DNA of 5,307 nt from an uncultured Eubacteriales bacterium (GTDB taxonomy: Bacteria; Bacillota; Clostridia; TANB77; CAG-508): NCBI GenBank assembly GCA_902760765.1, contig CACWHO010000112.1, positions 1 through 5,307 on the forward strand, in the 5' to 3' direction. A model generated the notes under the pieces. That model had not been told where the DNA came from. It was given only the letters and a program-made list of their open reading frames with translations, and did no database searches. This document shows, in pieces, positions 1 through 5,307 of the stretch (its first letter is position 1; every line of letters begins with the position of its first letter). The position numbers and the translations under genes were made by a program.

Positions 1-78
1 CCTTAAAATTACAAAATAAACACCTTTATTTTATATTTCTTATTTTAAAAAATATTTTTTTATTTGTAAATATACTAC

Positions 79-106
79 CTGTATATATATATATATATAT
101 ATACAG
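79..106. repeat. (TA)11 microsatellite inside a perfect palindrome
   Basis: Eleven TA dinucleotides occupy 82-103 and are flanked by CTG (79-81) and CAG (104-106), so all 28 bases form a perfect palindrome. Such a tract can extrude as a cruciform and is prone to length change by slippage. The symmetry does not extend beyond CTG/CAG: the left flank CTAC does not pair with the right flank CCAC. No T-tract typical of an intrinsic terminator follows directly. No function is assigned. Confidence 0.85.
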
Positions 107-135
107 CCACAAGGGTTCTATCGATTATTATGTTT

Positions 136-180
136 TTATTACTTTTTCTTTACATTTTTATTAATTTTTCTTTGTCATTT
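136..180. repeat. Degenerate 22/23-nt tandem repeat
   Basis: Two adjacent units, 136-157 (22 nt) and 158-180 (23 nt), share the pattern TTATTA followed by a T-tract, CTTT, then CATTT. They differ at about three positions plus one single-base gap. It looks like an old tandem duplication in a low-complexity spacer. Because the sequence is so T-rich, part of the similarity could be compositional. Confidence 0.5.
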
Positions 181-265
181 ATTATTAAATTTTTTTTAAT
201 TTTATTTTTCAGCTAAAATTTTCCCTATTAATTTTTTCTCAAATTTCTTCTGTCAAAATTTTTCC

Positions 266-294
266 TTTACTTTATGCCATAAAAATTGTATAAT
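266..294 (+). promoter_or_regulatory. Putative sigma-70/SigA promoter
   Basis: A perfect -10 hexamer TATAAT lies at 289-294. A weak -35 candidate, TTTACT (266-271, four of six matches to TTGACA), lies upstream with an exact 17-nt spacer. The predicted transcription start is near 301, only about 14 nt before the ATG at 315, so the leader would contain little more than the RBS. In such an AT-rich background a TATAAT alone is weak evidence, but its spacing to the RBS and start supports the call. Confidence 0.6.
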
Positions 295-304
295 ATACAA
301 GATT

Positions 305-310
305 GGAGGA
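305..310 (+). promoter_or_regulatory. Ribosome binding site of the FAD-dehydrogenase gene
   Basis: GGAGGA is a strong Shine-Dalgarno match that ends 4 nt before the ATG at 315. It decides the start of this gene: the long open frame downstream has no in-frame ATG, GTG or TTG before 1039, so the RBS/ATG pair here marks the original N-terminus even though a frameshift now separates the two. Confidence 0.8.
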
Positions 311-314
311 TTTT

Positions 315-1914
315 ATGGTTAGAATAAACAATATAAAAATCTATAATTAATAATTTTTCTGAAGAAGAACTAATTAATTTTGTAATTAAAAAATATAAAA
401 TTTCAGAAAAAGATATAAAAAAATGGAATATTGTTAAAAAATCTGTTGATGCTAGAAAAAAAGATGATGTACATTTTTCATATTCCATAGATTTTGATTT
501 AAACAATGAAAATAAATATTTAAAAAATAAAGATATTATAAAAATTGAAGCTAATAAAATTCCAAATATTAATATAAATTTAAACAAGTCTATTCAACCT
601 GTTATAATTGGTAGTGGTCCAGCTGGCTTATTTGCTGCATTAACTTTTGTAAGATATGGCTATAAGCCTATTATTATTGAACAAGGTCAATCTGTTGATG
701 AAAGGCAAAAAACTGTTGATAATTTTAAGAAAACTGGAATTTTAAATGTAAATTCAAATGTTCAATTTGGTGAAGGTGGTGCTGGTACATTTTCTGATGG
801 AAAATTAACTACTGGTATCAATTCTCCTTATTGTAAAACGGTTTTACAATATTTTGCTGATTTTGGTGCACCACAGCAAATTTTATATTTAGCTAAACCC
901 CATATTGGTACCGATAAACTTGTTACAACAATTAAAAACATTAGAGAATATATAATTTCTAAAGGTGGTACTTTTCTATTTAATACAAAATTTATTGATT
1001 TTGAAACTAATAATAATTCAATTTCAAAAATTACTATATTGCATTTAGATACAAATAAAACAGATTCAATTGTAACAAACAGATTAATTCTTGCAATTGG
1101 TCATAGTTCAAGAGATACATTTAGAAAAGTATATGACAAAGGTTTAATTTTAAAGCCTAAAAATTTTTCTGTTGGAGTTAGAATTGAACACCTTCAAAGT
1201 GAAATAAATAAAGCACAATATGGTACAATTACAAAGTTAAATTTACCACCTGCTGATTACAAATTAGCCTACCATGATAAAAATGGCCGTTCTTGTTATA
1301 CCTTTTGTATGTGCCCTGGTGGAACTGTAATGCCTTCTTCTAGTGAAAAAAATACAATAGTTACAAATGGTATGAGTTATTTTGCAAGAGATGGTAAAAA
1401 TGCAAATTCAGCTGTTCTTGTAAGTATTACTCCAGACGATTTTAAAAATGATTCTGTTTTAGCTGGTATTGATTTTCAAAAAAATCTTGAAGAAAAAGCC
1501 TTTGTTCTTGGTGGTTCAAATTATTATGCACCTGTACAAAGATTTGAAGATTTTGATAATAATATAAAATCTACATTTATTGGAAGTGTAACACCTACAT
1601 ATACCCCAGGATATACACTTTCAAATTTAAATGAAATAATGCCAAATTTTGTTTCTCAAACTCTTAAAAATGGAATAAAATACTTTGACACAAAATTACA
1701 TGGATTTGCAAATCCAGATAGCATTTTAACAGGCATGGAAACCAGAAGTTCATCACCTGTAAAAATTTTAAGAGATGAAAATATGGTATCAAATATTTCT
1801 GGAATATACCCATGTGGTGAAGGTGCTGGATATGCTGGTGGTATTATGTCTGCAGCTGTTGATGGAATAAAGGTTGCAACTTCTATAATTGAAGATAATT
1901 TTATTGCTCATTAA
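315..1914 (+). pseudogene. FAD-dependent dehydrogenase (COG2509-like), frameshifted near the 5' end
   Basis: This encodes a flavoprotein of the uncharacterised COG2509 NAD(P)/FAD-dependent oxidoreductase family, probably cytosolic; its substrate is not known. From the ATG at 315 only 11 codons are readable before TAA (348-350). The rest is open in another frame from 337 to the TAA at 1912-1914. Removing one copy of a duplicated TAAT (344-351) joins the frames into a 531-residue protein, a plausible family length. In that numbering: an N-terminal domain (about 1-90) with the SVDARKKDD stretch, a Rossmann FAD-binding motif GSGPAG at 98-103, the family signature FGEGGAGTFSDGKL from 150, and a C-terminal FAD-binding segment CGEGAGYAGGIMSAAVDG from 499. 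No in-frame ATG, GTG or TTG exists between 337 and the TTG at 1039 (residue 241), so restart there would lose the dinucleotide-binding motif. The family call is firm; a null allele is inferred, and sequencing error remains possible. Confidence 0.85.
344..351 (+). repeat. 4-bp tandem duplication (TAAT x2) causing a frameshift
   Basis: TAAT occurs at 344-347 and again at 348-351. With both copies the frame from the ATG at 315 hits TAA at 348-350. With one copy the reading becomes KIYNNFSEEEL and runs on to 1914. The alternative, a single inserted base, would give one extra residue before SEEEL. From recall of homologues, the one-copy version matches the usual K-to-EEEL spacing better, which favours the 4-bp duplication. 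Confidence 0.6.
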
Positions 1915-1997
1915 GATAAAAATAAATATCATTGTTTTCTTTTATAACAGAAAATAAGTAAATTAAAATTACAAATTAAAAGAAAGGATTTAAAATT
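1915..1997 (+). other. Short intergenic spacer before rqcH
   Basis: This 83-nt AT-rich spacer contains no convincing promoter. TATAAC at 1943-1948 has no -35 at proper spacing. There is a weak all-AT hairpin (TTTTCT at 1935-1940 against AGAAAA at 1949-1954) with no GC stem and no T-run, so it is not a credible terminator. Co-transcription of rqcH with the upstream gene is therefore likely but unproven. Confidence 0.4.
1981..1988 (+). promoter_or_regulatory. Ribosome binding site of rqcH
   Basis: AGAAAGGA is a good Shine-Dalgarno sequence ending 9 nt before the ATG at 1998, and it fixes that start. The first residues, MAFDGITTKAVVSEI, match the usual N-terminus of NFACT proteins. Confidence 0.8.
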
Positions 1998-2631
1998 ATG
2001 GCATTTGATGGAATTACTACAAAAGCTGTAGTAAGTGAAATTTCTACACTCTGTGGTGCTAGAATTGATAAAGTTTTTGAACCAAATAAAAATGATTTAA
2101 TTTTGGGCATGTATTTAGATGGTAAAAATTATGCTCTAAATATCTGTATTGATGCACAAAATTGCAGAATTAATCTTACAACAAACCAAAAAGCAAACCC
2201 ACAAGTTGCTCCAAATTTTTGTATGTTGCTAAGAAAAAATTTAATTGGTTTAAAACTTAAAAATATATATACATTGGATTTAGAACGTCTTGTTATTCTT
2301 GAATTTGAAGGCTTTGATGATGCTGATGATATTGTAACCGAAAAATTAATTGTTGAATTAATGGGTAAGCATAGCAATATTATTTTACTTGATGATAACA
2401 ATATAATAATTGATTGTTTAAGACATATAAAAGAAGATGATGAAAAATATAGAAATATTTTGCCACATACGAAATATGAATTTCCTACAACAGATAAATT
2501 GAATTTTTTGGAAATAAAGAATTTTGAAGAGTTTAAAGAAAATATTTATAATTCTAAAATAAAGGAAAATATAAATTCATTAAATGAGTTTCAAAATTTT
2601 GATATATCAACACTTCCAACAATAATTTCTG

Positions 2632-2636
2632 AAAAA
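2632..2636 (+). other. rqcH frameshift 1: A-tract one base short
   Basis: The frame from 1998 reads SEK and then TAG at 2637-2639. Adding one A to this A5 run gives GAA AAA ATA GCA, which continues the homologous protein (KIAIIKK, then a Lys/Ile-rich stretch) without a stop to 3352. The second block has no ATG until 2993, so it is not an independent gene. Confidence 0.75.
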
Positions 2637-3341
2637 TAGCAATTATCAAAAAATGTAATATAAAGATAATAGATTCAAGCTCTTTAGAAACAATATATAA
2701 TTACATTAAAACAATAATTAATAATATTGATACACAGAAATTAAATTTTGAAGTATTTACTGAAACAACAAGTTCAAATAAAACAAAAAAAGATTATTTT
2801 CTTGTTTTAGATGAAATATCAGATTCAAATTTTAGATTAAACTTTTTTATTGATGATTTTTACTATGAAAAAGAATCATCAGAAGATTTTAAGAATTACC
2901 AAAATACTCTTTTAAGGCTGATTTTAGAAACTTTAAAAAAATATAAAACAAGGCTTAATAATATAAATAAAAAGCTTGAAGAATGTGATGACATGGAAAA
3001 ATATAGACTTTGGGGTGAGCTTATAACTGCAAATTTATATAGGATTCCAAACAAAAATATTGAAGAAATAACAGTTGAAAATTATTATGATAATAATAAT
3101 AAATTAACAATAAAACTTGATAAAAAATATCTTCCAAGTATTAACGCTAAAAGATTTTTTAAAAAGTATTCAAAATTAAAAAATGCTCTTGAAGTTGTAT
3201 CTAAACAAAAAAAGGAGACTTTAAGAGAATTAAATTATATTGAAAGTATTGTATATGAAATTGAAAGTAGCACAACAATTGATGAATTAACTCTTATATT
3301 TGATGAAATTTCAGAAAATGATATTTTTAAAGAAAGAACTG

Positions 3342-3349
3342 AAAAAAAA
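3342..3349 (+). other. rqcH frameshift 2: A8 tract one base long
   Basis: The second block ends ACT GAA AAA AAA TAA (stop at 3350-3352). Deleting one of the eight A residues gives TEKNKKNKIKKSKLTKNKE, the expected basic linker, and runs straight into the NFACT-R domain. An A8 run is a good site for polymerase slippage, so some full-length product past this point could arise from mixed transcripts, but the upstream lesion would still block it. Confidence 0.75.
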
Positions 3350-3739
3350 TAAGAAAAATAAAATTAAAAAATCTAAATTAACTAAAAATAAAGAGGTTTC
3401 TTTTAACCCTATTAAATATAAAATTGGCAATTATACTGTTTTGGTTGGAAGAAATAATGTTGAAAATGATTATTTAACTTTAAAATATGCTAGAAAAACA
3501 GATTTGTGGTTTCATACAAAAGATTTTCACGGTAGTCATACAATTTTGAAAATTGATAATAATTTGCCATATCCATCTCAAGATATTTTAATTAAAGTTG
3601 CAGAAATTGCTGCAAAACATAGTAAAGCAAAAAATTCTTCTAATGTACCTGTTGATTATTGTGAAGTTAAATATGTAAAAAAACCTTCTGGTAGCAGACC
3701 TGGAATGGTAATTTATACAAATAATAAAACTTTAAATGT

Positions 3740-3944
3740 AAATCCATAATAGAGGAGCAATATAAATAATTTATGAAGTGACGAATGCAATTGAAAAGTG
3801 CTTAAGAAAATCTTAATTTAAGAAAATGAAGGAACCCAAATCCTTTTGGGGAGTGTCATTTTCTTAAAATTAGATTTTCTAAGCACTTGTAATGAAGCCA
3901 AGGAACGTAATAAATTATTTATATTGCTACTCTATTATGAATTT
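3740..3944. repeat. Large foldback (nested inverted repeat) between convergent genes
   Basis: The outer arms 3745-3774 and 3910-3939 pair at 29 of 30 positions (the mismatch is G3755 against A3929). After one further mismatch, 3740-3743 pairs with 3941-3944. A second stem pairs 3796-3829 with 3856-3888, with one bulge and two mismatches. The apex is CCCAAA (3835-3840) with TTTGGG (3845-3850) around a 4-nt loop. The 21 nt on each side between the stems (3775-3795 and 3889-3909) do not form a continuous helix. No ORF of note lies inside. The size and long terminal inverted repeats suggest a non-autonomous MITE-like or bcr1-like palindromic element. A structured RNA or a bidirectional terminator for rqcH and rimO is also possible. 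Outer arms ending in TAATAGAG/CTCTATTA would allow a TA target duplication, but the symmetry makes that undecidable here. Confidence 0.8.
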
Positions 3945-3953
3945 TATATTTAT

Positions 3954-3999
3954 AAAGTTCCTATTAAATCATAATTAAAGTTCCTATTAAATCATAATC
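3954..3999. repeat. 23-bp tandem duplication over the rimO stop codon
   Basis: The units 3954-3976 and 3977-3999 are identical at the first 22 of 23 positions (last base T versus C). On the minus strand each reads as the end of rimO, YDLIGTL. With one copy the protein would end DYDLIGTL followed by TAA; with two it ends DYDLIGTLIMI, adding three residues. The effect on the protein is minimal, which may be why it persists. The near-perfect identity indicates a recent event. Confidence 0.9.
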
Positions 4000-4313
4000 A
4001 CTTACATTTTCAATTTTGCAGTCTACAAAATGATTTAAAATCTTATCTTCAGCAAATTTACCATCATTTTTTATGTATACAACCCCATCTTCTTCTGGAA
4101 CATCTTGTATTGTCCTTCCTACAAAATATTTCTTATCAAATGACATATCTTCAACTAAAACTTTATATTTTTTTCCAATTTTACTTTCTAAAATTTCTCT
4201 TGAAATTAAAGCTTGTTCTTTCATTATTTTATTATATCTTGCTTTTTTTGTATTTCCATGTATTTGATTTGGCAATTTTGCAGCTGGTGTTCCCTCTTCT
4301 TTTGAATACATAA

Positions 4314-4318
4314 ATTCC
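4314..4318 (-). other. rimO internal deletion junction (about 68 nt missing)
   Basis: On the minus strand, CCA GGA (Pro-Gly of the conserved VGFPG) is followed by a single A and then TTT ATG TAT TCA (FMYS). In RimO homologues about 23 residues, typically starting E-T-E-E and ending near R-x-G-x, lie between these motifs; E. coli RimO is the comparison, from memory. The frame arithmetic (3n-1 missing) gives 68 nt if n is 23. The upstream frame runs out-of-frame for 27 more residues, to a stop near 4232. Confidence 0.75.
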
Positions 4319-5027
4319 TGGGAACCCTACTATTAAACTTGTTCTTAGTACTACATCAGGTATTTCTTTTCTAATTTTTTTGATTAATTCTATTATTTTT
4401 TTCTTATTTGTTTTTCTATTCATCCTTTTTAAAACAGAATCTGAAATATGTTGAATTGGAATATCAAAATATTTTGCAATTTTAGGTGTATTTTTCACAA
4501 CAGATATCAATTCATCAGAAATTCCTTCTGGATATGAATATAAAAATCTAATCCATTCTATTCCATCTATTTTGCTTAATTCTTTTAGTAGATTGGCAAG
4601 TTTTGGCTCTCCATAAATATCAACTCCATATTTTGTTGTATCTTGAGCAATAACAACCAATTCTTTTATTCCAGTTTTTGCAAGCATTTTTGCTTCATCT
4701 AAAATATCTTCCATTTTTCTGCTTACAAATTTCCCTCTAATATATGGAATAGCACAATATGTGCAATTATTACTACAGCCTTCTCCTATTTTTAAATATG
4801 CATAATTTTTTCCTGTTGTAACAATTCTTTCCATAAATTCATCATAACTTGGCATTGGTAATGGTTTTATGTCTTGTACTTTTGTTACTTTTTTTGTTTT
4901 TGATTTTTCTACAATATCTCTGTTTATTAAATCTTCTATTTTGGTCCAAAAATCTTTATATTCATCGATTTTGATAAATAAATCTACTTCTGGCAATAAT
5001 TTTACTAAATCATCATAATATCTTTGT

Positions 5028-5037
5028 ACAAAACAAA
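5028..5037 (-). repeat. 5-bp tandem duplication causing a rimO frameshift
   Basis: ACAAA occurs at 5028-5032 and again at 5033-5037 (TTTGT twice on the coding strand). With one copy the coding strand reads TGC TTT GTA CAA AGA (C-F-V-Q-R), matching the family pattern MGC-L-V-Q-R-Y. With two copies the frame shifts and stops near 5005. A precise one-unit tandem copy at the lesion points to a slippage event. Confidence 0.75.
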
Positions 5038-5283
5038 GCAACCCATTGCAATTAGATACTTACATTTTTTTTTCTTATATTCAGCCATTTCTAAAATTGT
5101 ATCTATTGCTTCTTGTTTGGCAGATTCAATAAATCCACATGTATTAACAACTAAAATATCCGCATCTTCTGGATTATTTACAATTTTAAAATGATTTCTT
5201 TTAAATACTCCAATTGCTACTTCTGTATCTATTAAATTTTTACTACATCCAAGTGATATAAATCCTACATTCATATCAAATTT

Positions 5284-5292
5284 TCCCTTTCT
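5284..5292 (-). promoter_or_regulatory. Ribosome binding site of rimO
   Basis: The minus strand reads AGAAAGGGA, ending 9 nt before the ATG at 5274-5272. It supports this start, as does the conserved N-terminus MNVGFISLGCSKN. The remaining 15 nt to the window edge are too few to tell whether rimO has its own promoter or follows an upstream gene. Confidence 0.75.
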
Positions 5293-5307
5293 ATTTAAAA
5301 TGCAGTA

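Larger units (their letters stand above)
1..265. other. Non-coding, T-rich upstream region
   Basis: No supportable gene lies here. The plus strand is very T-rich (about 130-265), every frame is closed by frequent stops, and no RBS plus start pair leads into a usable ORF. It holds a TA microsatellite (79-106) and a degenerate tandem repeat (136-180), annotated separately. The minus-strand reading is A-rich with short Lys-rich stretches between stops, which could be remnants of decayed coding sequence, but nothing is recognisable. The region ends at the promoter of the FAD-dehydrogenase gene. Confidence 0.6.
1998..3749 (+). pseudogene. rqcH: RqcH (Rqc2/NFACT family) with two frameshifts
   Basis: RqcH binds 50S subunits carrying peptidyl-tRNA after ribosome splitting, recruits tRNA-Ala and adds C-terminal alanine tails that mark the stalled peptide for degradation; older annotations call it fibronectin-binding protein A. 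The gene is readable in three blocks: 1998-2639; then 2633-3352 in the -1 frame; then about 3345-3749 back in the first frame. One A missing at 2632-2636 and one A extra at 3342-3349 explain both shifts. Joined, it gives 583 aa, normal for the family. NFACT-N (about 1-200) has FCMLLRK, Glu96-Arg97 where B. subtilis has the Asp-Arg pair, and MGKHSN at 122-127. The coiled-coil middle domain lies at about 2860-3300. A basic Lys-rich linker follows, then NFACT-R with GNYTVLVGRNN, NDYLTLKYARKTDLWFH and SGSRPGMVIY. The protein ends at NVNP*, apparently a few residues short, with its stop inside the adjacent foldback sequence. Loss of function is inferred; A-tract slippage or miscalls are alternatives. 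Confidence 0.88.
3964..5274 (-). pseudogene. rimO: RimO, ribosomal protein S12 methylthiotransferase, with frameshift and internal deletion
   Basis: RimO is a radical-SAM enzyme that adds a methylthio group to a conserved Asp of ribosomal protein S12. Three blocks remain. The first, 5274 to about 5036, is the UPF0004 domain, with Cys10, Cys46 and Cys79 for the auxiliary cluster and the motif GFISLGCSKNLIDTE. The second, about 5030-4316, is the radical-SAM core, with CSNNCTYC (Cys165, Cys169, Cys172 after joining) and RTSLIVGFPG. The third, 4314-3964, holds YSKEEGTPAA and the TRAM domain ending YDLIGTL. A 5-bp tandem duplication at 5028-5037 shifts the first junction. At the second, VGFPG joins FMYSKEEG with only one base between them, where homologues have about 23 codons, so about 68 nt (a number not divisible by 3) are missing. 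The deletion removes part of the SAM barrel, so loss of function is likely even if the frame were restored. The start is fixed by an RBS at 5284-5292. Confidence 0.9.

Noticed and set aside
231..256. Minus-strand promoter with TTGACA (complement of 251-256)
   Set aside because: The -35 is perfect, but no good -10 lies at 16-18 nt and no gene on the minus strand follows within the window; chance is likely in this composition.
267..587. Minus-strand ORF of 106 codons
   Set aside because: It is antisense to the 5' part of the FAD-dehydrogenase gene and low in complexity (Phe/Ile/Ser-rich), as expected from the complement of an AT-rich Lys/Asn-rich coding region. The opposite strand has clear motifs.
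1039..1914. Independent 291-aa gene starting at TTG 1039
   Set aside because: The same frame is open back to 337 and encodes the FAD-binding motifs of the same protein; there is no RBS before 1039.
2129..2401. Minus-strand ORF of 90 codons
   Set aside because: It lies wholly antisense to the conserved NFACT-N domain of rqcH and has no recognisable motif.
2993..3352. Independent small gene starting at ATG 2993
   Set aside because: The frame is open back to 2633 and encodes the continuous middle of RqcH; the ATG is an internal Met in the coiled-coil region.
3740..3944. CRISPR repeat or classical kink-turn in the foldback
   Set aside because: There is no repeat-spacer periodicity. The tandem G-A candidate lacks the 3-nt bulge that a kink-turn needs beside the GA step.
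3740..3944. Simple intrinsic terminator
   Set aside because: The stems are far too long and AT-rich, and no clean T-run directly follows a GC stem on either strand. A termination role as a side effect is possible, but the structure is more than that.
4073..4313. Two overlapping plus-strand ORFs (4073-4267 and 4110-4313)
   Set aside because: They are shadows of the rimO TRAM and C-terminal block on the other strand; hydrophobic-looking only because T-rich complements encode Phe/Leu/Ile.

Overview
This strongly AT-rich window uses the standard bacterial code. TGG encodes Trp, no in-frame TGA is read through, and all stops are TAA apart from one created by a frameshift. The three recognisable genes look like low-GC Firmicutes, most likely Clostridia: a COG2509-type FAD-dependent dehydrogenase, rqcH (NFACT family) and rimO. 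The taxonomic call rests on gene content, base composition and Shine-Dalgarno sites (GGAGG, AGAAAGGA, AGAAAGGGA), not on a database search.

Layout. Positions 1-265 are non-coding, T-rich and repetitive, with a (TA)11 palindrome and a degenerate 22/23-nt tandem repeat. A sigma-70-type promoter (266-294) and RBS lead into the FAD dehydrogenase (315-1914, +). After 83 nt comes rqcH (1998-3749, +). A foldback sequence of about 205 nt (3740-3944) separates it from rimO on the opposite strand (3964-5274, -), so rqcH and rimO converge. The rimO start and RBS lie just inside the right edge.

The main observation is that all three genes are interrupted, yet each keeps its family motifs once the frames are joined. 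The FAD gene carries an apparent 4-bp tandem duplication near its 5' end. rqcH carries two 1-base A-tract length changes. rimO carries a 5-bp tandem duplication, a deletion of about 68 bp after its VGFPG motif, and a near-harmless 23-bp tandem duplication over its stop codon. Most of these are replication-slippage-type changes. Either this is a lineage in recent reductive decay or part of it is assembly error. The duplications and the large deletion are hard to explain as homopolymer miscalls; the two A-tract indels could be.

Functionally the genes do not form one pathway. rqcH (alanine tailing of stalled nascent chains) and rimO (methylthiolation of ribosomal protein S12) both act on the ribosome and are dispensable in well-studied bacteria, which fits tolerated loss. 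The most unusual structure is the foldback sequence. Its 29/30-matched outer arms reach the rqcH stop codon, it has a second inner stem of about 33 bp, and the two stems are separated by 21 nt on each side that do not form a helix. It may be a MITE-like element, a structured RNA or a bidirectional terminator. I do not recognise it as a known family.
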